Assembly: GCF_018802605.1 (NCBI RefSeq)
Contig: NZ_CP069161.1
Coordinates: forward strand, 2,914,001-2,978,000
DNA from: Paludibacterium paludis
GTDB lineage: Bacteria > Pseudomonadota > Gammaproteobacteria > Burkholderiales > Chromobacteriaceae
Length of the DNA stretch: 64,000 nucleotides
Direction of reading: 5' to 3'
Shown: positions 41,328 to 51,960 of the stretch, one piece after another
Layout of the letters: each line of letters opens with the position of its first letter
How positions within the stretch are numbered: the stretch's first letter is position 1
Made by a program: the position numbers and the translations under genes
Notes under the pieces: generated by a model
What the model saw: only the letters and a program-made list of their open reading frames with translations
Told to the model about the DNA's origin: nothing
Database searches by the model: none

Positions 41328-42260
41328 ATGAAAACACGCCTGCTCGCCCTTGGGCTGCTCCCTTTCGCCCTGCCCGCGCACGCGGCGCTCATCGACCTTG
41401 GCAAAGCCGGTCAGTTCGGTCTTTTCGCCTTCGGCAACGCCAGTGTCGCCAACAGCGACGTGGAAAACGCCGTCGCGGTCGGCGGCAACCTGGCCATATC
41501 TGGCGGATACAGCATCAATGCCAAGCATCACGATGTCGGCGGCTATGCGCTGGTGGTGGGCAGGGACGTCAACTGGCCCCAGGGAGGCGGCAGTATTTCC
41601 GGGACCAGCTACGCGGGCGGCAACTGGTATGCCCCGTCGTATCTCGCCAAACCGGCAACCGGCGCGAGCCCGGTCGACTTCGCCGCGGAGAAGGCCCGGC
41701 TGAGCCTCCTGTCGAGCGACCTCTCGCGGGTCAAGACCTCCGCCGTGACCACCCAGCAATGGGGCGGACTGAACATCACCGGCAGCAACAGCCAGGTGGA
41801 ATTCATCAACCTGTCGGCCTCCCAGCTGTCCGGCGCCAACGCGATGCGCCTCGTGTCGGGCTTTTCAGGCGACGCCACCCTCGTTTTCAACATCAGCGGC
41901 AAGTCCGCCAGCCTGAGCAACTTCGACTCGTCGAGCCTGTTCAACAGCTACCAGGGCCGCGCCCTCTTCAACTTCTACGAGGCCGAGTCGATCACCATCA
42001 ACGGCACCAGCCCGCACGCCAGCATCCTTGCGCCGCTCGCCACGCTCAGCGGCCAGAACGGCCACATCCAGGGCAATGTGATCGTCAACAACTTCACCGG
42101 CGGCACCTGGGGCAGCCTGCAGGTCAACGACAACCCTTTCCGCGCGGTCAACGCCAGCCAGTTCACGCCCGCCGTGCCGGAACCGGAAACCTGGGCACTG
42201 ATGGGCCTTGGCATGACCTCGATCCTGCTCGCGCGCCGCAAATCGAAAAAAACGCGCTGA
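41328..42260 (+). CDS. Choice-of-anchor A family protein with PEP-CTERM sorting signal
   Basis: A 310-aa exported protein. It has a signal peptide (MKTRLLALGLLPFALPAHA) and a body of the collagen-binding-like choice-of-anchor A type: LFAFGNASVANSDVENAVAV, GGNLAISGGYSIN, and near the end LAPLATLSGQNGHIQGNVIVNNF. It closes with the tripartite PEP-CTERM tail VPEPETWALMGLG, a short helix and the basic RRKSKKTR. Such tails are recognised by exosortase (EpsH) and are usual for surface or exopolysaccharide-associated proteins. No exosortase gene is in the window. ATG 41328 is chosen because GGGA is nine bases upstream. The gene lies between two copies of tRNA-Leu(CAG). Confidence 0.88.
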   Translation: MKTRLLALGLLPFALPAHAALIDLGKAGQFGLFAFGNASVANSDVENAVAVGGNLAISGGYSINAKHHDVGGYALVVGRDVNWPQGGGSISGTSYAGGNWYAPSYLAKPATGASPVDFAAEKARLSLLSSDLSRVKTSAVTTQQWGGLNITGSNSQVEFINLSASQLSGANAMRLVSGFSGDATLVFNISGKSASLSNFDSSSLFNSYQGRALFNFYEAESITINGTSPHASILAPLATLSGQNGHIQGNVIVNNFTGGTWGSLQVNDNPFRAVNASQFTPAVPEPETWALMGLGMTSILLARRKSKKTR

Positions 42261-42264
42261 CCCG

Positions 42265-42293
42265 TTGACAGGGGCCCCAGGGATCCGTATATT
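42265..42293 (+). promoter_or_regulatory. Promoter of the second tRNA-Leu gene
   Basis: TTGACA (42265-42270), 17-bp GC-rich spacer, TATATT (42288-42293). It begins 4 bp after the PEP-CTERM gene stop and lies 21 bp before the tRNA. Confidence 0.82.
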
Positions 42294-42314
42294 ACGCATC
42301 TCGCGATGAGCGAT

Positions 42315-42401
42315 GCCCAGGTGGCGGAATTGGTAGACGCACTAGGTTCAGGTCCTAGCGCCCGCAAGGGTGTGGAAGTTCGAGTCTTCTCTTGGGCACC
42401 A
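42315..42401 (+). tRNA. tRNA-Leu (anticodon CAG), copy 2
   Basis: Identical to copy 1 over 87 nt except for one base in the 3' acceptor strand (CTTGGGC instead of CCTGGGC), which turns pair 6:67 into a G-U wobble. The anticodon CAG and the variable arm are intact, so it should be functional. Confidence 0.95.
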
Positions 42402-42410
42402 ACAAACAAA

Positions 42411-42429
42411 CGGCTTCGGCCGTTTTTTT
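42411..42429 (+). terminator. Intrinsic terminator after tRNA-Leu copy 2
   Basis: CGGC (42411-42414), TTCG, GCCG (42419-42422) extended by A-T pairs and followed by a run of seven T's. It lies 9 bp after the tRNA. Confidence 0.88.
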
Positions 42430-42443
42430 GTTTTCAGGACATG

Positions 42444-42471
42444 AAAAAAGCCGGGGAACCCCGGCTTTTTT
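42444..42471 (-). terminator. Bidirectional intrinsic terminator downstream of pncB
   Basis: AAAAAAGCCGGGG (42444-42456), AA, CCCCGGCTTTTTT (42459-42471): a perfect 13-bp stem with A and T runs on the two sides, so it works on either strand. It is 17 bp after the pncB stop and backs up the tRNA terminator. Confidence 0.9.
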
Positions 42472-42488
42472 CATTTTCGCCCAATCGC

Positions 42489-43691
42489 CTAGTGATCGTA
42501 GTGATTGAACACCTGCCGCAAATAGGCAAGGAAGGTTTCATCCTCGCACAGCGTCTTGCCGGCCGAATCGGAGAGCTTGGCCACCGTCTGGTCATTGCAC
42601 GACACAAGCTTCATGACAATGTTGAGCGGCTTGAGTCCGACATCATTGGTCAGATGGGTACCGATACCGAAACCGGTCTGAATGCGGTCGGCGAAGTGTT
42701 CATACAGCGCCAGCGAGCTGTCGATGGTCAATGCATCGGAAAACACCAGGCGCTTGGTCAGCGGATTGATGCGCAGCTTCCCGTAATGGGCGATCGCCTT
42801 GTCGCCCCACACGAACGGATCGCCCGAGTCGTGCCGCAGCCCGTCGAACAGTTTGGCGAAGTACAGATCGAAGTCCGCCAGGAAAGCATCCATGCCGACC
42901 ACGTCGGTCAGCGCGATCCCCAGATCTCCCCGGTATTCCTGCACCCAGTTCTCCAGCGCGGCCCGCTGAAAATCCCGCAAACGCGTGCCGAACGCCTGAT
43001 GGGCCTGCAGATATTCGTGCGCCATGGTGCCGATCGGAATGACGCCGAGCTGCTTGGCCTGGTAGACGCTGCTGGTGCCCTTGAACGCATCGGGCAAGGC
43101 GCGTGCGAGCGTGGCGAGCACCTCGTCGTGCCAGGCCGCGGAAAACCGGCGCCGCAAGCCGAAATCGGAGAACTCGAACGGAAAATGCCGGGAAAGACCG
43201 GGCAACCGCTCGTTCACCCGCGCGATCTTCGCGGCCAGCCGACGCCGCCCCTCCTCCAGCACCGCGTCCCTGTCGGTCACGAGGCGGCGGAAATAGAGTT
43301 CGTTGACGATGTACAGCACGAAAATCTCGAACCCCATCACGTGCACCATCGGCCCGCGCGCGCGGATGGTCAGCGACTCGCCCTCCACGCCCACATCGAG
43401 AAAGCGGCGCTGGAAGCGGAACAGGCTGAGAAAATCGACAAAATCGCTCTTGATGTAGCGCAGTCCGCCCAGGTAGTCCAATTCGTCCGGGGCAAAGGAC
43501 ATCGAGCACAACGCGTCCAGCTCCCGTTCCACATCCTCCTTGAGCTCCGAGAGCGGGTAGGCCGGGCGATTCCGGCAATGGAACCGGTATTCGGCCTTCG
43601 CGCCGGGATGCTGGTGCAGCAGAGCCTGCCACATGGTGAACTTGTACAGATCGCTTTCCAGCAGACTCCGCACAATCGGGACGGCCGTCAT
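42489..43691 (-). CDS. pncB: Nicotinate phosphoribosyltransferase
   Basis: PncB joins nicotinate to PRPP, using ATP, to make nicotinate mononucleotide in the NAD salvage path. The 400-aa length is typical of the proteobacterial form. Family segments include [31 protein letters not shown], the phosphorylatable histidine in [15 protein letters not shown], and [17 protein letters not shown] near the C-terminus. ATG 43691 is chosen over 43703 since GGAG is nine bases upstream. It sits alone between tRNA-Leu copies 2 and 3 with a strong terminator. Confidence 0.95.
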   Translation of the reverse strand: MTAVPIVRSLLESDLYKFTMWQALLHQHPGAKAEYRFHCRNRPAYPLSELKEDVERELDALCSMSFAPDELDYLGGLRYIKSDFVDFLSLFRFQRRFLDVGVEGESLTIRARGPMVHVMGFEIFVLYIVNELYFRRLVTDRDAVLEEGRRRLAAKIARVNERLPGLSRHFPFEFSDFGLRRRFSAAWHDEVLATLARALPDAFKGTSSVYQAKQLGVIPIGTMAHEYLQAHQAFGTRLRDFQRAALENWVQEYRGDLGIALTDVVGMDAFLADFDLYFAKLFDGLRHDSGDPFVWGDKAIAHYGKLRINPLTKRLVFSDALTIDSSLALYEHFADRIQTGFGIGTHLTNDVGLKPLNIVMKLVSCNDQTVAKLSDSAGKTLCEDETFLAYLRQVFNHYDH

Positions 43692-43787
43692 GCAACACTC
43701 CATTCATACAGGCGTAAAGCCAAGAGTGTAGCATGGAGGCATGCCGCCCCGCCTCAAGGCGCCGGCAGACTTATTTCACGCGGCCTA

Positions 43788-43816
43788 TTGACAGAGAAAA
43801 CTTACATAGGTAAAGT
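43788..43816 (+). promoter_or_regulatory. Promoter of the third tRNA-Leu gene
   Basis: TTGACA (43788-43793), 17-bp spacer, TAAAGT (43811-43816); 22 bp before the tRNA gene. Confidence 0.8.
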
Positions 43817-43838
43817 TCGTGTCTCGCTGATGAGCGAA

Positions 43839-43925
43839 GCCCAGGTGGCGGAATTGGTAGACGCACTAGGTTCAGGTCCTAGCGCCCGCAAGGGTGTGGA
43901 AGTTCGAGTCTTCTCCTGGGCACCA
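43839..43925 (+). tRNA. tRNA-Leu (anticodon CAG), copy 3
   Basis: 87 nt, identical to copy 1 including the acceptor stem CTCCTGGGCACCA. Own promoter and own terminator. With the other two copies it gives three dispersed genes for the CTG decoder, in keeping with heavy use of CTG leucine codons in this GC-rich genome. Confidence 0.96.
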
Positions 43926-43930
43926 ACACA

Positions 43931-43962
43931 AAAACCCCCGTCGGTTATCCGGCGGGGGTTTT
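43931..43962 (+). terminator. Bidirectional terminator after tRNA-Leu copy 3
   Basis: AAAACCCCCG (43931-43940) pairs with CGGGGGTTTT (43953-43962). It lies 5 bp after the tRNA and 10 bp after the stop of the convergent ABC permease gene, so it probably serves both. Confidence 0.85.
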
Positions 43963-43972
43963 GCATTGGAGG

Positions 43973-45196
43973 TCACTCGTAACGCAACGCCTCGATGGGA
44001 TCGAGGTTGGCGGCCTTCGAGGCGGGCATGATGCCGAACACGACGCCCACCAGCGCGCAAAACAGGGCGGCCCCCAGCGCGACCCACACCGGCACGGTGG
44101 CCGGCGGAAAATTCGGAATCATCAGCGCGACCACCTTGGCCAGTCCGACACCAAGCGCAATCCCGACGACACCGCCGAACAGCGACAGCAAACCGGCTTC
44201 CATCAGAAACTGGATCAGGATATCCCGACGAGTCGCGCCGATCGCCTTGAGGATACCGATTTCCCGGGTACGTTCCGTCACCGATACCAGCATCACCGTC
44301 ATAATGCCGATTCCGCCGACCAGCATGGAAATCCCGACCACCCCGCCAAGAACCAGTGTCGCCATCGAGGCGATCTGATCGAACTGCTTGAGCAACTGAT
44401 CCGCGGCGGCCACCTTGAAATCGTCCTCCTGGGACGGACGCAGACGATGCGCGGCGCGCAGAACCCGCTCGACCCGCTCCCTGACCCGGTCCACGCTGTC
44501 CAGGGACGCGACGGTGAAGGAAATCTCGAAGACCGGTTCGCGCTCGCGGCCATGCATGGCATGCCCCAGATTGAACGGGATGATCGCGTAATTGTCCTGG
44601 CTCATCCCGAAAATCTCGCCGCGCTTCTCCATAACACCGATCACCTTCACCCACTCGTTGCCCAGCTGAATGAACTCCCCGACCGGATTGGCCGGCATTT
44701 TCAGGTCCTCGGCCAGACGCGATCCCAGAACGGCGACACGCCGCCGCCCCTTGTCATCGCCATCAACGAGAAAGCGTCCCACTCTGGGAAACTTTCTTTC
44801 CACGTGCACGTACTCGGCCGTTGTCGCGAAAATACTGGGGTTGGTCGAGCGTCCGCGGTACCGCACGGTACCCAGCGAGCCGATGCTCATGGTCGGCGCG
44901 ACATGCGCGATGCCTTCCACCCCGAACCGCACCAGATCGATATCGGAAAGTTTGAGGTGCCGGATATTGCCGGTGCGAAAATTATCGAAATCGTTTTGCG
45001 CGGAAATCGTCAGGGCGCCGCCGCCCAGATCCGCGAACTGGCTTTTGATCGAATCGGAGAATCCCTGCATCAGCGCCACGACCGTCACCACCGACGCCGT
45101 GCCGATGACAATCCCCAATGTCGTCAGAAAACTGCGCAGCCGGTGCGCCAGCAGGTTATGCCAGGCGGAGCGGAACGCCTCGATCAGGATGTACAT
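43973..45196 (-). CDS. MacB-like ABC exporter permease
   Basis: A 407-aa inner-membrane permease of the FtsX/MacB type: an N-terminal helix ([21 protein letters not shown]), a large periplasmic domain, then three helices ([60 protein letters not shown]) with [20 protein letters not shown], the conserved coupling segment. It has no fused ATPase; that is the preceding gene, overlapping by 13 bp. Together with the adaptor gene it forms a tripartite exporter of the macrolide/lipoprotein/peptide type. Substrate unknown. Confidence 0.9.
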   Translation of the reverse strand: MYILIEAFRSAWHNLLAHRLRSFLTTLGIVIGTASVVTVVALMQGFSDSIKSQFADLGGGALTISAQNDFDNFRTGNIRHLKLSDIDLVRFGVEGIAHVAPTMSIGSLGTVRYRGRSTNPSIFATTAEYVHVERKFPRVGRFLVDGDDKGRRRVAVLGSRLAEDLKMPANPVGEFIQLGNEWVKVIGVMEKRGEIFGMSQDNYAIIPFNLGHAMHGREREPVFEISFTVASLDSVDRVRERVERVLRAAHRLRPSQEDDFKVAAADQLLKQFDQIASMATLVLGGVVGISMLVGGIGIMTVMLVSVTERTREIGILKAIGATRRDILIQFLMEAGLLSLFGGVVGIALGVGLAKVVALMIPNFPPATVPVWVALGAALFCALVGVVFGIMPASKAANLDPIEALRYE

Positions 45197-45885
45197 GCCA
45201 GTTCTCCGCGCACATCCGATTCAATCAGGCCATCGACCAGGCGCACCACGCGCCGGGCGTGCGCGGCGATATCGGGTTCATGCGTTACCAGCACCACGGT
45301 TTGTCCTCCCGCATGCAGCGCATCGAACAGGCCCATGATGTCTTCCGAGGTGCGGGTGTCCAGATTGCCGGTCGGCTCGTCGGCCAAGAGCAAAGAAGGC
45401 GTACCGACCAGCGCGCGGGCGACGGCGACGCGCTGGCGCTGACCGCCCGACAACTGGTTGGGACGATGACCGAGCTTGTCGGCCAGCCCCACGCGAGCGA
45501 GCGCTTCCGCCGCCAGAGCGGCCCGCTCGGCGGGCGGCATGCCACGATACACCAGCGGCTGCGCGACATTCTGCAGGACACTGAGCCGCGGCAGCAGATG
45601 GAAACTCTGGAACACAAAACCGATCTCGCGATTGCGGATGCCGGCCAGGTGATCGTCATCCAGCGTGGAGACATCCACGCCATTGAGACGATAGGTGCCC
45701 GAGGAGGGGGTATCCAGACAGCCGAGCACGTTCATCAGACTTGACTTGCCCGAGCCGGACGGCCCGGTGAGGGCCACATACTCATTGCGGTCAATGCTCA
45801 GCGTCACGCCCTTGAGCGCCTGGAACGTCTCGCCTCCCATCGCATACTGCTTGACGATACCGTCAAGCTGGAGCATCGCCGTCAT
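45184..45885 (-). CDS. MacB/LolD-type ABC exporter ATPase
   Basis: A 233-aa ATPase with Walker [10 protein letters not shown] (41-49), Q-loop [20 protein letters not shown], signature [16 protein letters not shown], Walker [13 protein letters not shown] and the [24 protein letters not shown] end typical of the LolD/MacB/FtsE group. It starts with ATG overlapping the stop of the adaptor gene (ATGA) and its own end overlaps the permease start, so the three proteins are translated in a coupled series. Confidence 0.93.
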   Translation of the reverse strand: MTAMLQLDGIVKQYAMGGETFQALKGVTLSIDRNEYVALTGPSGSGKSSLMNVLGCLDTPSSGTYRLNGVDVSTLDDDHLAGIRNREIGFVFQSFHLLPRLSVLQNVAQPLVYRGMPPAERAALAAEALARVGLADKLGHRPNQLSGGQRQRVAVARALVGTPSLLLADEPTGNLDTRTSEDIMGLFDALHAGGQTVVLVTHEPDIAAHARRVVRLVDGLIESDVRGELACTS

Positions 45886-47105
45886 TTTACGGCCTTGTCC
45901 GCTGCGCGCAGCCGGACCTTGTCGCCATCGGTCAGCGAGTTCAGCAGTTTTCCCGGTCCGGTGATGATCCGGTCGCCGGCGCGAATGCCGGCCAGCACCT
46001 CCTGCCAGCGATCATCGGACTGACCGATGGTCACCACCCTCTTGCGCGCCACGCCGTCGGCGATGGCGACGACATAACGGGTATCCGCGCCGCCTTTCGC
46101 GGCACGCCGGTCCTCGCCCTCCTCCGCCTTGTCGTTCCGGGCCTCCGTCAGCACGGCTTCGACCGGCACGGCCAGCCGTTTTTTACCGTCCGCCGTGAAC
46201 AGCTCGGCACGGCAGCTCATCCCGGAGCGCAGCGCCATGGATGGCGCGGGTCGCACCCCGATCGTCACCTTGTAGGCGCGCGCCCCGTTTTCCACGGTGG
46301 TCGCCTGGGCGATGCGGATGACATTGCCGCCGATCGCCGTGTCCGGCCAGGCGGCGGCGAACACGCGGGCCTGTTGCCCGACCGCCACCCGGCCGATGTC
46401 CCCTTCATCCACCTTGATTTCCGCTTCGGTGGCCGAGGTATCGGCGAGGCTCAACAACTGCGCGCCGGCAAGGCTGGATGTGGAGGGAATGGCGACTTCG
46501 CCGACCTTGATCGGCAAGGCCACGACACGGCCGCCGATCGGCGCGCGGATGGCTGTTTTGGCCAGACGGTCCCGCGCATCGTCCAGCATGGCCGCCGCGC
46601 GTTTGGCCGACGCTTCGCTCGATTTGAGCTCCACGGCGGCCAATTGATAGGCATTGCGGTCGGCATCGAATACCGCGTGGCCGACCATGCCGGCCTCGTA
46701 CAACCGGCGGGTACGTTCGAACTGGATGCGCTTGAGGTCCAGCGCGACGCGCTGGCGCTCGATACCGATCGTTTCCTGCCGGTACGTCGCCGTCTCTCGG
46801 TTGATTTCATTCAGGTAGGTGGACGGATCAAGACGGATGAGCAACTGACCGGCTGTCACCGTATCCCCTTCCTTGACGAGGAGCTCTTTGACCTTGGCGG
46901 TGACTTCCGCGGTCAGATCGACCTGATTACGGTAAACCATCACGCCGGAGGCCAGTATCGACGGGCGGATCTCCTGCGCCGCGGCCACCGCCACGTCCAC
47001 TTCCGCCCCTCGCCCGCCCAACCTGCCGCGCAGCACCAGCGGCAACGCCACAATGCCCGCCACCAGCAGCAGAATCAGCGATTTTTTTCCGGGAACCCCG
47101 CGCAT
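45882..47105 (-). CDS. MacA/HlyD-like periplasmic adaptor
   Basis: A 407-aa membrane-fusion protein: an N-terminal anchor ([19 protein letters not shown]), a lipoyl half-motif ([20 protein letters not shown]), a helical hairpin rich in R, E and A (about 90-160), the second lipoyl half ([20 protein letters not shown]), a beta-barrel and a C-terminal domain with [18 protein letters not shown]. It should link the permease to an outer-membrane channel such as TolC, which is not encoded here. The gene starts 10 bp after the Yip1-family gene, so the four genes probably form one operon. Confidence 0.92.
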   Translation of the reverse strand: MRGVPGKKSLILLLVAGIVALPLVLRGRLGGRGAEVDVAVAAAQEIRPSILASGVMVYRNQVDLTAEVTAKVKELLVKEGDTVTAGQLLIRLDPSTYLNEINRETATYRQETIGIERQRVALDLKRIQFERTRRLYEAGMVGHAVFDADRNAYQLAAVELKSSEASAKRAAAMLDDARDRLAKTAIRAPIGGRVVALPIKVGEVAIPSTSSLAGAQLLSLADTSATEAEIKVDEGDIGRVAVGQQARVFAAAWPDTAIGGNVIRIAQATTVENGARAYKVTIGVRPAPSMALRSGMSCRAELFTADGKKRLAVPVEAVLTEARNDKAEEGEDRRAAKGGADTRYVVAIADGVARKRVVTIGQSDDRWQEVLAGIRAGDRIITGPGKLLNSLTDGDKVRLRAADKAVK

Positions 47106-47115
47106 CGCCGCCGCC

Positions 47116-47790
47116 TCAGCGAGTCAAGACAATCGCCAGCGCCCAGATGCCGTACACCGCGAGCACCGGCAACAGGGCAACGATCGCCGCGGTGCGGCGT
47201 GAACCTCCCCAGACCTGCCATCCGATGAACACCAGGGTGATGCTCCAGAGGAACATCAGATCGAAGCCCTCCAGAAATGCCTTCCACGGACTGTCCTCTT
47301 CCGGCTGGAACACGAGAGGAGCAAGATGGGTCAATTGCAGGTCGGTATGAAGGGTGCGCGACGGCATGGCGAACGCGCCGATCAGGATGACAAGCGCGGA
47401 AAGCGCCATGGGCAACGATGTCCAGGCATGGAAGGCCAGCCAGTGCCGATAGCTGCGATTCATGCCGGCGAGCTTGCCCGCCAACTTGAAAAATCCACCC
47501 ATGACCAGCAGCGCGATCACGCTTCCAACACCGATACCGATCAGGGTCAGCCATTTCATTGTGCCCGGTGAAGAGAATTGCCGGGCCTGCTCGAGTTCCT
47601 TGGCGGAAAGCTTACCGGAGGCGGACAAAATGGCATCGACCATCCACGCCCCGTCCACCCGGGCGTAATAAACCAGAACGCCGGACAGGGATAGGGCGAG
47701 GACGATCAAAAAAGGCAGCAGCACGGTCGGCGATTCGGCTACCGCGGCAAGGGCGCGGCGCGGCTCGGTGAACAGTTCGATCAATTGCAT
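47116..47790 (-). CDS. Yip1-family integral membrane protein
   Basis: A 224-aa membrane protein of the bacterial YIP1 family. It begins MQLIELFTEPRRALAAVAE, the usual short cytoplasmic lead, and has about five helices (TVLLPFLIVLALSLSGVLVY, LTLIGIGVGSVIALLVMGGF, AWTSLPMALSALVILIGAFA, LMFLWSITLVFIGWQVWGG, AIVALLPVLAVYGIWALAIV). ATG 47790 is chosen; the frame upstream to 47931 has no ribosome site. It is first in a likely operon with the MacAB-like exporter and may modulate its assembly or the membrane environment; function unproven. Confidence 0.82.
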   Translation of the reverse strand: MQLIELFTEPRRALAAVAESPTVLLPFLIVLALSLSGVLVYYARVDGAWMVDAILSASGKLSAKELEQARQFSSPGTMKWLTLIGIGVGSVIALLVMGGFFKLAGKLAGMNRSYRHWLAFHAWTSLPMALSALVILIGAFAMPSRTLHTDLQLTHLAPLVFQPEEDSPWKAFLEGFDLMFLWSITLVFIGWQVWGGSRRTAAIVALLPVLAVYGIWALAIVLTR

Positions 47791-47897
47791 GGTCACATTC
47801 CTGTCGAGGGTCGCTTCGCAGCGCGCGATACGAGCCGACACTCTACCAGATAATGCCCACGTCATTGCAAGAAAAACGAGCGGTAAAGGGCAGGAAC

Positions 47898-48221
47898 TCA
47901 ACCGGCGAGCATCGCCCCCAACCCCGTGCAAACCGCCGGAGGACGGACAAATTGACGCGCCCGACCGCTATCGCTGTCGAGCACCACATTGATTTTTTCG
48001 TAACACTGGAAAAGCCCGAGGCGGGATACCGCCCTGACACAGGTCATCGGCCGGCTGCCACTGCATTGATACTCGCGAGTCTCGAGGACCGAACGGATTT
48101 CCGACGAGGTCATGCCGGCGGCGAGGCGGCTTTGCAAAAGCGCATCCCTGTCGCTTGAAGTGGCGCAACCGGCCAGACCGCCGGCGATCAGGCAAAACAG
48201 GGCAAAAGGCCGTTGGCGCAT
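47898..48221 (-). CDS. Small predicted lipoprotein
   Basis: A 107-aa protein with a lipoprotein signal: MRQRPFALFCLIAGGLAGC with the lipobox LAGC at Cys19. The mature part (about 89 aa) has four further cysteines (QCSG, MTCVRA, FQCYEK, VCTGLG), probably two disulphides, and an SmpA/OmlA-like beginning (RLAAGMTSSEIRSVL), a pattern seen in small outer-membrane lipoproteins. It is divergent from the Sel1-repeat gene with 120 bp between starts, and no partner gene is adjacent. Role unknown. Confidence 0.72.
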   Translation of the reverse strand: MRQRPFALFCLIAGGLAGCATSSDRDALLQSRLAAGMTSSEIRSVLETREYQCSGSRPMTCVRAVSRLGLFQCYEKINVVLDSDSGRARQFVRPPAVCTGLGAMLAG

Positions 48222-48341
48222 GATGTCCTCGCGCGATTCATTGAAACTCTTTTTATTTATCCGTTATCGAGTGCCCGCCGTCAATCCTTCTGGCATTTTT
48301 TGCGGTATAGTTTCCGCCACAACATGACAAAAAGGAACGAT

Positions 48342-49406
48342 ATGAAAGTCCGTACCACACCCCTGGCGGTCGCCTTGCTCGCCGCGCTGGCCGCCGTTCC
48401 GGCTTTTGCCGATTACCAGGACGCCATGCGCGCGATCCAGAAAAAGGACTACGCCAAAGCCCTGCCGCTGATGAAGGAAGAAGCCGACAAGAACAATCCG
48501 GACGCCCTGTACGCACTCGGCGTGATTCACGCGCAAGGCCTGGGGGTCGACAAGAATCCGGCCGAATCGCTCAAGTGGTTCGAAAAGGCGGCCGAGGCCG
48601 GCAACGCCAACGCCTACAATCTGGTGGCCAACGCCTACCTGACCGGCAACGGGGCGGCGACGGATTTCACGAAGGCACGCAAGTGGGCCCAAAAATCCGC
48701 CGACAAGGGGGACGCCACCGGTCAGTTCATGGTGTTCTACGCCCATATCAACGATCCGGCGTTCCGCTACTTCGATGACACGGGGAAAATCGACAAGGCC
48801 CGCTTCGAGCAACTGAGAAAACGCGGACCGGAAGAGCGCAAGGCGGACAGCAATGCCTACACCATGCTCGCCCAGGCGGCCGAGAAAGGCGACGCCAACG
48901 CATTGCAAGCCACCCTGACCACCTTGCTGAACGCTAATTCCCCGGGCAACAACGCGCGCATTCTGGCCATGATGGACAAAATCGGTACGCTCAACGAGCG
49001 CCAGACCGCCCTGAAAACCACCCTGACCGAATCGGCCCGGCTCGGCAACAGCGAAGTGGGACCGCAAGCCTGGAAAGGGGTGTTCGCCACCTCGCGGGAA
49101 ACCGCCGAAGCCCGCGCCCGGGCGGACGGCCAGCTGAAAAAGGGACGCTGCGAAGCCCGGGACATCAAGCTCGTGAAAACCGCCCTGTCCCGCCCGCTCG
49201 CCAACGCCGTCTACCTTCCGGTCGAAGCGCCGTTACTGAAGGACGCGCTGCTGATCAAGGGCAACTGGCAGGAAATCTGGGAGTTCGATGTCTGCGGCAA
49301 GGCCACGCCGGTCACGCTGAACTTCGAAGCCGACGGCATGGGCGGCAGCGCCTATCAAACCCAGTCGCTGGGCGGCACGGTGGTGGTGAAGGGCAAGAAA
49401 AAGTAA
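48342..49406 (+). CDS. Periplasmic Sel1/TPR-like repeat protein
   Basis: A 354-aa exported protein. After a signal peptide (MKVRTTPLAVALLAALAAVPAFA) come Sel1-like repeats: ALPLMKEEADKNNPDALYAL, GLGVDKNPAESLKWFEKAAE, and NGAATDFTKARKWAQKSADK. From about residue 130 the repeats degenerate, and the last 90 residues (from CEARDIKLVKTA) form a separate small domain with two cysteines. Sel1 proteins usually act as protein-protein scaffolds in the envelope. AAAGGA five bases before ATG 48342 supports the start; TATAGT at 48306-48311 is a possible -10. A strong terminator follows. Confidence 0.85.
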   Translation: MKVRTTPLAVALLAALAAVPAFADYQDAMRAIQKKDYAKALPLMKEEADKNNPDALYALGVIHAQGLGVDKNPAESLKWFEKAAEAGNANAYNLVANAYLTGNGAATDFTKARKWAQKSADKGDATGQFMVFYAHINDPAFRYFDDTGKIDKARFEQLRKRGPEERKADSNAYTMLAQAAEKGDANALQATLTTLLNANSPGNNARILAMMDKIGTLNERQTALKTTLTESARLGNSEVGPQAWKGVFATSRETAEARARADGQLKKGRCEARDIKLVKTALSRPLANAVYLPVEAPLLKDALLIKGNWQEIWEFDVCGKATPVTLNFEADGMGGSAYQTQSLGGTVVVKGKKK

Positions 49407-49424
49407 AGCGCGAGCGCGGACGCA

Positions 49425-49457
49425 AAAAAAGCCTGGCGAATCCCGCCAGGCTTTTTT
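49425..49457. terminator. Bidirectional terminator between the Sel1 gene and purA
   Basis: AAAAAAGCCTGGCG (49425-49438) pairs with CGCCAGGCTTTTTT (49444-49457). A and T runs on both sides let it stop transcription of both convergent genes. Confidence 0.92.
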
Positions 49458-49473
49458 GTCGGTCCGCAACGGC

Positions 49474-50784
<1,311 letters not shown>

Positions 50785-50805
50785 TCAGACAAATTCGCAA
50801 TACAT

Positions 50806-51954
50806 TCAAAACGGTACGACCTGCCAGCCATCGACGGCGGGCGCCAGCTGACGGTCGCAATACAGGGCCTCGGGCGATTCGCCCAGGTAATCGACAACCA
50901 CGACCTCTCCGGACGCGCGCAAGGCATCGATGCGCTCCTTCGCGGCCACAGCGTGGCGCGCATCGACGCGGATGCCGAACGCGGCGCCGCGTTCGGGCAG
51001 CACGCGCAGAAGATCGCGCAGATCCAGGCTGAAACCGGTGGCCGGCCGGGCGCGGCCGAAACGGCGCCCGACATTGTCGTAGCGGCCGCCGCGCGCCAGC
51101 GCGTCGGGCCAGCCCGGCGCATAGGCCGCGAACATCAGTCCGGTGTGGTACAGATCGCCGCGCAACTCGGCAAGGTCGATACCCAGCTCCACGGAACCGG
51201 CGAGTTCGGCCGCCAGGGTCTTGAGCTGGATGAGGCCAAGCTCGACCTCCGGCAGCGACGGCAGACGGGTGCGGGCCTTTTCCAGCACGCTGACCGGACC
51301 GTACAGCTCGGGCAGCGCGAGAAACGCGGAACGGTAAGGTTCGGGCGTATCGGCGGTCAGCATGGCGACGGTCGCCGCATCCTTGGCCTGCATCGCGACG
51401 AACAGCTCGGCGCGCACTTCGGCCGGCAGGCCCGCCGCGACGGCCAGCCCCCGGAAAATCGCCGCGTGCCCGAGATCCAGGCGCACGCCTTCGACGTTGA
51501 CGCCGGCAAGGGTGTCGAGCATCAGGCCGATGATTTCGCGGTCGGCCTCGATGCCTGCGTAGCCGTACAATTCGGCGCCGACCTGCAACGGCTCGCGCGA
51601 CGCGGTCAGGCCGGCGGCGCGGGAATGCACGACGCTGCCCGCGTAGCACAACCGCGTCACGCCCGTGCGCGTCGCCAGCAGATGCGCATCGATGCGCGCC
51701 ACCTGCGGCGTAATGTCCGCGCGCAAACCGAGCTGCTTGCCCGAATACGGGTCATCCAGCTTGAAGGTCTTCATTTCCAGGGCCGTGTCCCCTTCCAGCA
51801 GCAGGGAATCGGCGTACTCGACAAGCGGCGGCATCACCAGCTCGTAGCCCGCGGTGCGGAAGCGCTCGAGCATGGCCGACTTGGCCGACTCCAGCTGCCG
51901 CGCGGTCGCGGGCAGAATATCGGCTATGTGTTCCGGTAACAACCAGTTGCGCAT
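50806..51954 (-). CDS. hisZ: ATP phosphoribosyltransferase regulatory subunit HisZ
   Basis: HisZ is a catalytically dead relative of histidyl-tRNA synthetase that forms a hetero-octamer with the short HisG and gives feedback control by histidine. The 382-aa protein starts MRNWLLPEHIADILPATARQ and keeps the class II fold (LRADITPQVARIDAHLLA for motif 2, GGRYDNVGRRFGRARPATGF for motif 3) but lacks the anticodon-binding domain. ATG 51954 is the family start; it has no Shine-Dalgarno and lies 7 nt from the end of a terminator-like element, which suggests attenuation of hisZ-purA. hisG is not in the window. Confidence 0.94.
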   Translation of the reverse strand: MRNWLLPEHIADILPATARQLESAKSAMLERFRTAGYELVMPPLVEYADSLLLEGDTALEMKTFKLDDPYSGKQLGLRADITPQVARIDAHLLATRTGVTRLCYAGSVVHSRAAGLTASREPLQVGAELYGYAGIEADREIIGLMLDTLAGVNVEGVRLDLGHAAIFRGLAVAAGLPAEVRAELFVAMQAKDAATVAMLTADTPEPYRSAFLALPELYGPVSVLEKARTRLPSLPEVELGLIQLKTLAAELAGSVELGIDLAELRGDLYHTGLMFAAYAPGWPDALARGGRYDNVGRRFGRARPATGFSLDLRDLLRVLPERGAAFGIRVDARHAVAAKERIDALRASGEVVVVDYLGESPEALYCDRQLAPAVDGWQVVPF

Positions 51955-51960
51955 GGTAGT

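Noticed and set aside
42306..43982. 558-codon plus-strand frame covering tRNA-Leu copies 2 and 3
   Set aside because: It runs through two tRNA genes, two terminators and antisense to pncB; not a gene.
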